A stretch of 64,000 nt of DNA. Source: Streptomyces minutiscleroticus. Lineage in GTDB: Bacteria; Actinomycetota; Actinomycetes; Streptomycetales; Streptomycetaceae. Numbering within the stretch: position 1 is the first letter of the stretch; every line of letters starts with the position of its first letter. Of this stretch, positions 1 to 8,181 are shown one piece after another. The stretch is from NCBI RefSeq assembly GCF_014650875.1, contig NZ_BMVU01000002.1, positions 428,734 through 492,733 of the forward strand, given 5' to 3'. A model generated the notes under the pieces. That model made no database searches, was not told the DNA's origin, and saw only the letters and a program-made list of their open reading frames with translations. A program made the position numbers and the translations under genes.

Positions 1-1121
1 TAGAACCAGGCGGCCGCGGTGTTCGGGTCGTTCGCGCCCTTGGTGTCGGACAGGCCGACACAGCCGTGGCTGGTGTTCACCGAGCCGAAGATGGACTTCG
101 CGCCCCAGTAGTTGCCGTGGATGAAGGTGCCGGAGGTGGACAGGCGCATGGCGTGCGGCACGTCCTTGATGTCGTACTCGCCCTCGCCGTCGTCGTCGGT
201 GAAGCCGACGGTCGCGCCGTTCATCCGGGTCTCCTTGAACTTCTCGGAGATCACCATCTGGCCCTCGTACGTCTTGTTCTCCGGCGAGCCCGCGGAGATC
301 GGGATGGTCTTGACGACCTTGCCGTCGCGCATGACCTTCATCTGCTTGGTCTGGGCGTCGACGACGGAGACCTGGTTGCGGCCGATCGTGAAGCTGACGG
401 TCTTCTGCTGCACGCCATAGACGCCGTCCGCGCCCTCGACGCCGTCGAGGGACAGCTTCAGGGTGACCTTGGAGCCGCCCTTCCAGTACTCCTCGGGCCG
501 GAAGTCCAGGCGGTTGGCGCTGAACCAGTGGCCGACGACCTCCTGGCCGGAGCTGGAGGTCACGGTGACGCCCTTCTGCACCGCGGCCTTGTTGGTGATC
601 GCCTTGTCGAAGTTGATCGAGACCGGCATGCCGACGCCGACGGTGGAGCCGTCCTCGGGCGTGAAGTTGCCGATGAAGCTGTTGGCCGGGGAGACCGTGG
701 TGAACGAGGCGTTCTCGTGGGCCTTGCGGCCCTCCGAGTCCGCGGCCACCGCCGAGATCCTGTACGTGGTGGCGCGCTCCAGCTGCCCGCTGGGCGCCCA
801 GCTCTTCTTGTCGGCCGATATCTCCCCGGGCACGGCCTGCCCGTCCGCGGTCTTCATCGTGACGTCCGTGAGGGTGCCCTTGGCCACGGTCACCTTGGCG
901 GCGTTGTTGATGGAGGCGTTGTCGGAGCCGTCGCCGGGAGTGATCTTGATCTGGGCCTCGGAGCTCTTCTCGGCGGCCGCCTCGTCGGCCTTCGCCTGAG
1001 AGGTGGTCCCCCCGCCCGAGTCGCCGTCGGCCTCGCTTCCGCTGCACGCAGAGAGCACCAGTACACCGCCGAGCAGGGCGGACGCGGCCGCCAGGCCCCT
1101 GCGCCGCCTACTGTCCGTCAT
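1..1121 (-). CDS. L,D-transpeptidase lipoprotein, 3' end cut by window edge
   Basis: About 373 N-terminal residues are visible. They begin with an Arg-rich n-region, a hydrophobic stretch and a lipobox ending LSAC, so this is a secreted lipoprotein. Two Ig-like bacterial L,D-transpeptidase domains follow, then a YkuD catalytic domain whose motif SHGCVGLSD, with the active-site Cys, lies about 15-20 codons from the window edge. Such enzymes make 3-3 crosslinks in peptidoglycan outside the membrane. The ATG at 1121 is chosen because GGAG sits 9 nt upstream; an in-frame ATG at 1136 lacks a good ribosome site. The C-terminus is missing only because the window ends. Confidence 0.93.
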   Translation of the reverse strand, partial: MTDSRRRRGLAAASALLGGVLVLSACSGSEADGDSGGGTTSQAKADEAAAEKSSEAQIKITPGDGSDNASINNAAKVTVAKGTLTDVTMKTADGQAVPGEISADKKSWAPSGQLERATTYRISAVAADSEGRKAHENASFTTVSPANSFIGNFTPEDGSTVGVGMPVSINFDKAITNKAAVQKGVTVTSSSGQEVVGHWFSANRLDFRPEEYWKGGSKVTLKLSLDGVEGADGVYGVQQKTVSFTIGRNQVSVVDAQTKQMKVMRDGKVVKTIPISAGSPENKTYEGQMVISEKFKETRMNGATVGFTDDDGEGEYDIKDVPHAMRLSTSGTFIHGNYWGAKSIFGSVNTSHGCVGLSDTKGANDPNTAAAWF

Positions 1122-1289
1122 CACACGCTTCTCCATCGTTGCCGAATCCCCAAAACCCCGAGAGTCCCCGTTAAGACTTCAACGCTACGACCGGTTCGTC
1201 CCGTTCCACATCCATCGCATGTGTGGGGCACGCCACGTCCCGCGGCGCATGGTGCGTACATCGGTCACCGCGCCTGCTGAGACGACGAA

Positions 1290-1317
1290 ACCCCGGGGGC
1301 CGGTTGCCGCCCGGGGT
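1290..1317 (-). terminator. Hairpin downstream of the acidic hypothetical gene
   Basis: Perfect 8-bp stem (1290-1297 with 1310-1317) and a 12-nt loop, followed on the minus strand by TTTCGTC. It lies just past the stop of the minus-strand gene at 1337. Confidence 0.5.
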
Positions 1318-1336
1318 CAAGTTTTCCCCAAGCGCG

Positions 1337-1714
1337 TCAGCGCACTCCGGCCTCCTCGCCGTCGCGATCGCCGTCACCGTCGTAGCCGCTGTCGTCATCA
1401 TCGTCGTCGAGGTCCCATTCGAGCGAATCCGGATCGTGGTCGACCTCCTCGCTGCTCCACGACGCCTGCGCGAGGTCGATCCCGGGCACCGCGCTGACCA
1501 GGTCGAACGGATCGACGAGATAGGCGAGGGCCTCGGCCGTGTCCTCCGTCACCGCGCTCTCGGCGTGCGCGCGCTCGCCGGCCGGCAGGTCGCCCGCGGC
1601 GGCGGAGTCGGCGATTCTGCCCAGCGCGGCCCCGGTGAGGGCCTCGGCGTCAGTGATCTCCAGCACGAGGTCGACGCGAAGCCGGACAAAGGATGATGTC
1701 TCAGGAGTGCTCAT
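1337..1714 (-). CDS. Small acidic hypothetical protein, 125 aa
   Basis: The N-terminal ~80 residues look like a compact alpha/beta fold with no recognised catalytic motif. The C-terminal ~35 residues are very acidic, with a run of six Asp followed by DGDGDRDGEE. No signal peptide or membrane segment. The ATG at 1714 gives the sequence MSTPETSSFVRLRVDLVLEI; upstream codons in this frame are Arg/Pro-rich and look non-coding. The family seems conserved in Streptomyces (from memory), but no function can be assigned. It is divergent from the sortase substrate at 1825. Confidence 0.7.
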   Translation of the reverse strand: MSTPETSSFVRLRVDLVLEITDAEALTGAALGRIADSAAAGDLPAGERAHAESAVTEDTAEALAYLVDPFDLVSAVPGIDLAQASWSSEEVDHDPDSLEWDLDDDDDDSGYDGDGDRDGEEAGVR

Positions 1715-1824
1715 GGGACGGAGCGTACGGCCCCGGACGCCCACGACTTTCCCGCGACCCGCGCCTTTCATTAGCATCCCCTCATACGGCCAATTCGCCA
1801 GCGCCACAAGGGGATCGATATTCA

Positions 1825-2241
1825 GTGTCCGCCGCTCGTCGCTCGTTGCTGACCGCCACCGCAGCAGGGACCCTGCTGGGCGCGCTGTGGTTCGTCCCGT
1901 CCGCGAACGCGACGGTGGACCGGACCGCCCCGGAGGACGTCCTCCGCACCACCGCGACGACGACGTCCACGCGGGCCGGGGCGGACGCGGGGACCGCGGC
2001 GTCCACCACGGCGGACGGCACGGCGGACACCACCGCGGTCTCGTCCGTCGCGCGGACCTCTCAGACCTCCCGGGCTTCTCGGACCTCACAGACCTCGTCG
2101 ACGGACTCCGCGGACGGCGCCCGGCTCGCCGACACCGGCAGCTTCGACACGACGCCGTACGTGGCCGGCGGCACGCTGCTGCTGGGCCTGGGAGCGGGTT
2201 TCGTCGTGTACTCGGTGCGGCGGGAGCGCGCGACGGCCTGA
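1825..2241 (+). CDS. LAXTG-motif sortase-dependent surface protein
   Basis: 138 aa. The GTG at 1825 starts a signal peptide (basic MSAARR, hydrophobic core, cleavage near SANA). A Ser/Thr/Ala-rich spacer with repeated SQTS/SRTSQTS units covers residues ~40-98. It is followed by LADTG (101-105), a hydrophobic segment (112-129) and a basic tail VRRER. This is the layout of a cell-wall-anchored protein. LAXTG, rather than LPXTG, is the signal known for Streptomyces class E sortases. AAGGGG lies 14 nt upstream. A longer frame back to 1693 exists but would bury the signal peptide. No sortase gene is in the window. The ligand or role is unknown. Confidence 0.85.
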   Translation: MSAARRSLLTATAAGTLLGALWFVPSANATVDRTAPEDVLRTTATTTSTRAGADAGTAASTTADGTADTTAVSSVARTSQTSRASRTSQTSSTDSADGARLADTGSFDTTPYVAGGTLLLGLGAGFVVYSVRRERATA

Positions 2242-2284
2242 GGCCGCACCCGCCCCCGCCCCGACCGCTCCGGCGGCCGCCGCG

Positions 2285-3829
2285 TCACCTCAGCGGCCCC
2301 GTCACCGCCTCCACCGCCGCCAGCAGCCCGCCGGTGCGGACGAAGGCGTCCGCGGCCTCCAGGTCCGGGGCCAGGTAGCGGTCGGGCCCCGGGCCCGCGA
2401 CCCCCGCCGCGCGGGCCGCGTCGACGACCGCGCGGGTGGCCGGCGCCGGGGTCAGCCCCTCGCGCAGCTCGACCGCGCGCGTGGCGGCGTACAGCTCGAC
2501 CGCCAGCACGCGCGAGAGGTCGCCGACCGCCGTGCGCAGCTTGCGCGCCGCCGACCAGCCCATGGAGACGTGGTCCTCCTGCATCGCCGAGGACGGGATG
2601 GAGTCGGCCGAGGCGGGCACGGCCAGCCGCTTCATCTCGCTCACCAGCGCCGCCTGCGTGTACTGGGCGATCATCAGGCCCGAGTCCACGCCCGCGTCGT
2701 CCGCGAGGAACGGCGGCAGCCCGTGGCTGCGGTTCTTGTCGAGCAGCCGGTCGGTGCGGCGCTCGGCGATCGAGGCGAGGTCCGCCGCCGCGATGGCCAG
2801 GAAGTCCAGCACGTACGCGACGGGCGCCCCGTGGAAGTTGCCGTTCGACTCCACGCGGCCGTCGGGCAGGACCACCGGGTTGTCGACGGCGGCGGCCAGT
2901 TCGCGCTCGGCGACCAGCCGGGCGTGGGCGAGCGTGTCCCGGCCCGCACCCGCGACCTGCGGCGCGCAGCGCACCGAGTACGCGTCCTGCACGCGCGGCG
3001 CGTCGTCCTGGTGATGTCCCGTCAGCCCCGAGCCCTTCAGCACGGCGAGCATGTTGGCGGCGGACGCGGCCTGGCCGGGGTGCGGGCGGATCGCGTGCAG
3101 CTCGGGTGCCAGCACCTTGTCCGTGCCGAGCAGCGCCTCCAGGGACAGGGCCGCCGTGACGTCCGCCGACCTGTAGAGGACGTCGAGGTCCGCGAGGGCC
3201 ATGACCAGCATGCCGAGCATGCCGTCGGTGCCGTTGAGGAGCGCGAGGCCCTCCTTCTCGCGCAGTTCCACGGGGGCGATCCCGTGCGCGGCGAGGAGTT
3301 CGGCGGCCGGGCGCACCATGCCGTCGGGTCCCTCCGCCTCGCCCTCGCCCATCAGCGTCAGGGCGCAGTGGGACAGCGGGGCGAGGTCCCCGGAGCAGCC
3401 CAGCGAGCCGTACTCGTGCACGACCGGGGTGATGCCGGCGTTCAGGACGTCCGCCATGGCCTGCGCGACGGAGGGCCGGACGCCCGTGCGGCCCGAGCAC
3501 ACCGTCTTCAGGCGCAGGAACATCAGGGCGCGGACGACCTCGCGCTCCACGCGGGGGCCCATGCCGGCGGCGTGCGAGCGGACGATGTTGCGCTGCAGCC
3601 GCGCCCGCAGTTCGGGGCCGATGTGCCGGGTCGCGAGGGCGCCGAAGCCGGTGGAGACGCCGTACACCGGGTCCGGCTTGGCCGCGAGCGCGTCCACGGT
3701 CTCGCGGGCCGCGGTGAGGGCGGTCACCGCCTCGCCGGAGAGTTCGACGCGGGCACCGCCCCGCGCCACGGCGAGCACGTCGGACGCGGTGGCCCCGGAG
3801 GTCCCCACCACCACAGTGTGCATATTCAT
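2285..3829 (-). CDS. hutH: Histidine ammonia-lyase
   Basis: 514 aa, full length for the family. It deaminates L-histidine to trans-urocanate, the first step of cytosolic histidine catabolism. The MIO-forming tripeptide is Cys145-Ser146-Gly147 in GSLGCSGDLAPLSH; Cys at the first position, in place of Ala, is known in streptomycete enzymes. YGVSTGFG near residue 56 supplies the conserved Tyr loop, and GNFHGAP and QDAYSVRC are present. Start: ATG at 3829 (MNMHTVVVGTSG), with a second ATG at 3823; neither has a strong ribosome site. The longer upstream frame is Arg/Pro-rich and rejected. Other hut genes are not nearby, which is normal in Streptomyces. Confidence 0.96.
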   Translation of the reverse strand: MNMHTVVVGTSGATASDVLAVARGGARVELSGEAVTALTAARETVDALAAKPDPVYGVSTGFGALATRHIGPELRARLQRNIVRSHAAGMGPRVEREVVRALMFLRLKTVCSGRTGVRPSVAQAMADVLNAGITPVVHEYGSLGCSGDLAPLSHCALTLMGEGEAEGPDGMVRPAAELLAAHGIAPVELREKEGLALLNGTDGMLGMLVMALADLDVLYRSADVTAALSLEALLGTDKVLAPELHAIRPHPGQAASAANMLAVLKGSGLTGHHQDDAPRVQDAYSVRCAPQVAGAGRDTLAHARLVAERELAAAVDNPVVLPDGRVESNGNFHGAPVAYVLDFLAIAAADLASIAERRTDRLLDKNRSHGLPPFLADDAGVDSGLMIAQYTQAALVSEMKRLAVPASADSIPSSAMQEDHVSMGWSAARKLRTAVGDLSRVLAVELYAATRAVELREGLTPAPATRAVVDAARAAGVAGPGPDRYLAPDLEAADAFVRTGGLLAAVEAVTGPLR

Positions 3830-4011
3830 ATTCAGGAGCCTACGCAGTGAATCTACGGATGTCACGGGCGGAATACGGAACGGACCCTTACGCCCGGACG
3901 ACCGCCGTCCGCGGCCGGAGAGGCGTACGGCCGGATGTGCGGCCGGAGCCGTCCGCGGCCGCGGCGGGCGCGCGGCCGGACGCATGACCGGACGCACGAC
4001 CGGGCGTACGG

Positions 4012-5163
4012 CTAGGAGCGGCGGCCTCTGAAGCGCCGCCGCTCGCCCGCCCCTTCGGGGGGCGGGGCGTCGGCCAGCCGTACGACCGGGTCCTCCGGAC
4101 CCTCACCCTCGCGCCCGGCGACCACCGGCTTCCCGGCGCGGACGGCCTTGGCGCGGTACTGCGCCGCGTCCGCGAGCCGGAACAGCCGGCGCGCCGAGAG
4201 CACCGGCCCGATCGGGTCCTGGGTCGAGGCGACCCCGCAGGCCACGCCCTCACCGAGCTCCAACTCGGCCGCCCGGCGGCACAGTTCGTCGGCCACCCGG
4301 ACCACGGCGTCGGCGTCCGGACCCACCGCGAGCAGGCAGAACTCGTCGCCGCCGAGCCGGGCGGCGAGCGCGCCCGGGAGCATCGCGCCGCACAGCGAGA
4401 GCACCGAGCCGAACCGTTCGAGGAGCCGGTCGCCCACCGCGTGCCCCCGGGTGTCGTTGACCTTCTTGAGCCCGTTGACGTCGCAGACCACCAGGCTGAC
4501 CACGGCCCCCTCCCCGCGGTGGCGCTCGACCGCCTCCTCCAGGCAGACGTCCACGGCACGGCGGTTGGCGAGCCCCGTGAGCGCGTCGGTGAAGGCCAGG
4601 CGGCGGGCCTCCTCCAGGCGCTCGGTCTGGGCTATCCCGGCGGCGACGACCGAGGCGAGGACGGTGGCGAAGTCGGCGTCGGCGCGGTCGAAGACGGGCT
4701 CGCCCGGCGGCCGGGCCACGTACAGCTCGCCCCAGGCGCGGCCGTGCAGCACGACCGGGGCGACGACGCAGCAGCCGCGGCCGCGCCGGCGCAGGGCCGC
4801 GACGCGCTGGTGGCAGTACCCGGCCCGCCCGGTCGCGGTGCCGCTCGCGGTCTCGACCCAGGCGTTGGGCCCCCCGCCCCCGGCCCAGCGCTCGTGCAGG
4901 AACTCGGTGATCTCCGGGAACTGGTGGACCGGGTAGGCCTCGCCGGTCGGGAACTCCTCCTCGTCCGGCGTCAGCTCCCCCACGTTCGCGAGGACCCGCA
5001 GCCGGCCGCACTCGCGCTCCCACACCGAGAGCGCCGCGAAGTTTCCGCCCAGCGCGTCCCGGGCCCCCAGCGCGGCCGCCCGCCAGGACTCGCGCGGAGA
5101 GTGCGCCGCCGCCATGCCCTGCGCCAGCGCCACCACGGCCCGAAGGCGTCTGTCCTCACCCAT
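4012..5163 (-). CDS. GAF-GGDEF diguanylate cyclase (CdgE-like)
   Basis: 383 aa, cytosolic. Residues ~22-170 form a GAF-type sensor domain; residues ~185-345 form a GGDEF domain with an intact GGDEF signature at 271-275, so c-di-GMP synthesis is likely. The RxxD inhibitory site normally five residues ahead of the signature is absent (ALAARLGGDEF), implying no classical product inhibition. The tail (~346-383) is charged. From memory this corresponds to CdgE, next to hutH in S. coelicolor, but synteny is recalled, not computed. In Streptomyces c-di-GMP controls development through BldD. The ATG at 5163 begins MGEDRRLRAV. Confidence 0.88.
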   Translation of the reverse strand: MGEDRRLRAVVALAQGMAAAHSPRESWRAAALGARDALGGNFAALSVWERECGRLRVLANVGELTPDEEEFPTGEAYPVHQFPEITEFLHERWAGGGGPNAWVETASGTATGRAGYCHQRVAALRRRGRGCCVVAPVVLHGRAWGELYVARPPGEPVFDRADADFATVLASVVAAGIAQTERLEEARRLAFTDALTGLANRRAVDVCLEEAVERHRGEGAVVSLVVCDVNGLKKVNDTRGHAVGDRLLERFGSVLSLCGAMLPGALAARLGGDEFCLLAVGPDADAVVRVADELCRRAAELELGEGVACGVASTQDPIGPVLSARRLFRLADAAQYRAKAVRAGKPVVAGREGEGPEDPVVRLADAPPPEGAGERRRFRGRRS

Positions 5164-5447
5164 CGTCCCAGGTTAGGTAGTTTTGCCACTCTTTGGGACA
5201 TCGAGGCGGCGAACAGGGGGCCGCGGGCATGGAAGCGGCACACGGGGGAATACGGGCACGTCACAGCGGCCGGAACACGGTCACGAAGCCCCCGTGCGCG
5301 CCTCTGTCCGTGCGCACCCGCACTCGTACGCACCCAGGGTCCGCGCCCACACGCGCCCTGTCCGCGTCCGTGCCGACACAGGCACCCGCACCCGCACCCG
5401 CACCCGTGCCTACGCCTACGCCACGGACGGCTCTCCGCCCGGCTTCG

Positions 5448-6254
5448 CTACTCCCCAGGCCACTGCGGCTTCCGCTTCTCGTTGAAGGCCGCGACGCCCT
5501 CGGCGCGGTCGCCGGAGAACGCCACCGAGCGCCAGGCCGCGTCCTCCACCTCCAGACCGGTCCGCAGGTCGAGCCCGTGACCCAGGCGCAGGGCCCGCTT
5601 GGCGGCGCGCAGGCCGACCGGCGAGTTCCCGGCGATGCGTGCGGCCAGGGCCAGCGCCTCCTCCCGGTCCCGTCCCTCGTCCACCAGCTCGTCGACGAGC
5701 CCCAGCTCGCGTGCCTCGGCCGCCTCGACGCGGCGCGCCGAGAAGATCAGCTCGGCCGCGCGCGCCGCACCGACCCGGCGCGGCAGCAGCTGCGTGCCGC
5801 CGCCGCCGGGGATCACGCCGACGGACACCTCGGGCAGCCCCACGACGGCCGTACGGTCGGCCACGATCAGGTCGCAGGAGAGCGCGAGCTCGAAGCCGCC
5901 GCCCAGCGCGAAGCCGTGCACGGCGGCGACCGTCGGCACGGGCAGCTCCAGGACGCCGGTGTACGCGGCCCGCGCGGTCGGGCGCTGCCGCACCAGCTCC
6001 GCGTCGGTGAGGGAGTTGCGCTCCTTCAGATCGGCGCCGACGCAGAAGGCGCGCTCGTGGGTGGAGGTGAGGACGACCGCGCGCACGTCGCGGTCGGCGG
6101 CCAGGGCCTCGCAGGCGGCGGCGATCGAGCGGGCCATCTCCGTGGACACCGCGTTCATGGCCTTGGGCCGGTCGAGGACGAACTCCGCGACGTGCCCGTG
6201 CCGCCGTACGACGACGTGCTCCCCGAACCGCCGCCCGGCTTCCTGCTCGGCCAT
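5448..6254 (-). CDS. Enoyl-CoA hydratase/isomerase family protein
   Basis: 268 aa crotonase-fold enzyme. Both catalytic glutamates of classical enoyl-CoA hydratase appear: one in GGGFELALSCD, the other in GLPEVSVGVIPGGGGTQ. The oxyanion-hole segments are conserved, so true hydratase activity on acyl-CoA substrates is plausible; chain-length preference cannot be read. AAGGAGG precedes the ATG at 6254 by 6 nt. A perfect inverted repeat sits just upstream of that ribosome site, so the gene is probably repressor-controlled. It is transcribed alone. Confidence 0.92.
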   Translation of the reverse strand: MAEQEAGRRFGEHVVVRRHGHVAEFVLDRPKAMNAVSTEMARSIAAACEALAADRDVRAVVLTSTHERAFCVGADLKERNSLTDAELVRQRPTARAAYTGVLELPVPTVAAVHGFALGGGFELALSCDLIVADRTAVVGLPEVSVGVIPGGGGTQLLPRRVGAARAAELIFSARRVEAAEARELGLVDELVDEGRDREEALALAARIAGNSPVGLRAAKRALRLGHGLDLRTGLEVEDAAWRSVAFSGDRAEGVAAFNEKRKPQWPGE

Positions 6255-6266
6255 GACACCCTCCTT

Positions 6267-6282
6267 GTTAACGCGGGTTAAC
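6267..6282. promoter_or_regulatory. Inverted repeat, probable repressor operator of the enoyl-CoA hydratase
   Basis: GTTAAC-GCGG-GTTAAC: perfect 6-bp arms with a 4-bp spacer, 13 nt upstream of the start codon and touching the AAGGAGG. The shape resembles TetR-type operators of fatty-acid genes; the binding protein is not in the immediate neighbourhood. Confidence 0.55.
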
Positions 6283-6475
6283 TCCTGTCGTCCAGATCAT
6301 CGCACCGGGCGCGGCCCGGGAAAAGGCCGGGCGGGAGCACCGCTCCCGGCGCCTGCGTCCATTCCCCGTTCGAGTGAACCGCGCCCGGCCCCGGCCCGCG
6401 CCGGACCAGCGCGTGCATAGCCTGCCCAGGCGTGAGCGCGCCGGGGGGCGCCGCCCGCGGCGGGGAGGGATCACC

Positions 6476-8002
6476 ATGGCGAGTACACCGGCGGAAGCGA
6501 CGGGAGCAGGGGCCGCGGCGTCCGCGGGACCTGCGGGGTCCGCGGGGTCCGAGGAGTCCTCGGGGTCCGCGTCCCGGGAGCGCGGGGCGGCGGACGGCAC
6601 GGAGAGGACACCGCCGGAAGCGACGCGAGCAGGGGCCACGGCACCCGTGAGGACCGCGGAGGCCACGGGGCCCGCGGAAGCCACGGGACCCGCGAGAACC
6701 GCGGAAACCGTACGCCCGTCACGCGAACCGGCGGACGGCGCGGAGAAGACGCCCGCCGAGGGGACGGAGACGGAGTCCACGGGAACCGCAGGAGCCGAGG
6801 GAGCCGCGGGTCCCGCGAAGGCCGCGCGGCGGACGCACGGGCCGGCGAAGGGCGCGGAGGGGACTCCGCCGAAGGCGGGGGCGGCAGGGGCCGCCCGGTC
6901 CCCGAAGGTCACGCTTCCCCCGCGGCCCGCGAGAACCGCACCCCGGACGACCGAGCCGACCACGGGCGCGCAGAGGACGCCGCCGAAGGCGGAAGCAGCG
7001 GGAACCACCCGGTCCCCGAAGGTCACGCTCCCCGCGCAGCCCGCGAGAACCGCACCCCGGACGACCGGCCCGGCGACGGGCGCGGAGAAGGCGCCACCGG
7101 CGGCGGCAGCTCCAGGAGCCACCCTGTCCGTCAAGGTCGTACTCCCCGCACGGCCCGCGAGGACCGCGCCCCGGACGCCCGGGCCGCCGGAAGCGGACAG
7201 CGCGGAGGGAGCCGCGAGGAAGGCCGCGAAGGAGGAGGCGGAGAGGACGCCCGCCACGGCTACCACCCCAGCCACGGCTGCCACCCCCGCCACCACGACC
7301 GTCACCGCCCCCGCCGGCACGGCCGCGACCACGTCCGCCCCTGCCACCGCGGCCTCGACCGCGTCCATGACGGCGGTCGCCTCCGGGTGGCTCCGGCGGG
7401 TGCGCGGCCGGCACCGGCGGCCGCGTCCGCGGCGCGTGCTGCTCGCTGCCGGAGGGCTCGCGCTGGCCGCCGGGGCGCTGAGCCTGATGCATCCGGCGGC
7501 GGAGTCGCCGGGCGGCGGCGCGGCGGCCGCCCGGGGCCCGGCCGGCCCGGTGCACACGGCACCGGGCCCGGACGGCGACAGCGCGGCGGCGGCCACCGGG
7601 AGCACATTCCCGTCGGCTCCCGCCGACGGCACGTCCCGTACGCCCCCACCGGCGGCGGACGGCGAGGGCCGTGGCACGGCCGCGTCCTCTGGCCCCTCGG
7701 CGGCGACCGCCTCCAAGGCGCCCGTCCCGACCTCGGCGGACGAGCCGGCGGACCCTCCCGCCAAGGCGTCCGCCCGGCCCCCGGCGGACCGGGGGACGAC
7801 GACCCCGGCTCCTCCCGCGCACACCCCCGCCCGGCCGACGCCGCGCCCGCCCGCGGCCACCCGGCCGCCGGCCGCGACCACCGCCCCGGCCCCGAGCCGT
7901 ACGCCCGGGGTCCCGGCGCCCTCCCCGTCCCGCCCCGGCTCCGGTCTGTGCGTGCCGATCCTCGACCTGTGCGTGGACCTCTTCGGCGGTGGACGGCGCT
8001 GA
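6476..8002 (+). CDS. Ala/Thr/Pro-rich single-pass membrane protein
   Basis: 508 aa. The ATG at 6476 is preceded by GGGAGGG. Residues 1-310 are low-complexity Ala/Thr/Glu/Pro and contain three imperfect 38-residue repeats built on KVTLPxxPARTAPRT. A basic stretch (RRVRGRHRRPRPRR) precedes one membrane segment around residue 330 (VLLAAGGLALAAGALSLM). The outer region is again Pro/Ala/Thr-rich and ends GSGLCVPILDLCVDLFGGG, where two Cys six residues apart could form a disulfide. The arrangement suggests a disordered cytoplasmic arm, a membrane anchor and a wall-spanning stalk. No enzymatic domain is recognised. Long antisense frames here are GC shadows. Confidence 0.7.
   Translation: MASTPAEATGAGAAASAGPAGSAGSEESSGSASRERGAADGTERTPPEATRAGATAPVRTAEATGPAEATGPARTAETVRPSREPADGAEKTPAEGTETESTGTAGAEGAAGPAKAARRTHGPAKGAEGTPPKAGAAGAARSPKVTLPPRPARTAPRTTEPTTGAQRTPPKAEAAGTTRSPKVTLPAQPARTAPRTTGPATGAEKAPPAAAAPGATLSVKVVLPARPARTAPRTPGPPEADSAEGAARKAAKEEAERTPATATTPATAATPATTTVTAPAGTAATTSAPATAASTASMTAVASGWLRRVRGRHRRPRPRRVLLAAGGLALAAGALSLMHPAAESPGGGAAAARGPAGPVHTAPGPDGDSAAAATGSTFPSAPADGTSRTPPPAADGEGRGTAASSGPSAATASKAPVPTSADEPADPPAKASARPPADRGTTTPAPPAHTPARPTPRPPAATRPPAATTAPAPSRTPGVPAPSPSRPGSGLCVPILDLCVDLFGGGRR
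6897..7185 (+). repeat. Three in-frame 114-bp coding repeats
   Basis: The segment starting GGTCCCCGAAGGTCACGCT recurs at 6897 and 7011, and in diverged form at 7125. The spacing is exactly 114 bp (38 codons) each time, so the reading frame is kept. They encode the KVxLPxxPARTAPRT blocks of the membrane protein. Confidence 0.8.
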
Positions 8003-8181
8003 GCGGCCGGAGCGCGACGCCACCGGGCGGCCGGAGCGCGCCCGCCGGTGGCGCGGCGGTGCGGGACGCCCCGACGGGCGGTCACGGCCCCGGCCAGGAA
8101 CCTCCGCGAACGGCACCGGCCCGCCCAGGGCTCCCGGCGCGTCGGCGGGAGGCGTCACCGCTCCGCGCGGCCGCGTCCCGC

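Noticed and set aside
5380..5425. CACCCGCACCCG run as a regulatory repeat
   Set aside because: Simple low-complexity hexanucleotide stretch in a 284-bp gap with no symmetry or conservation evidence.
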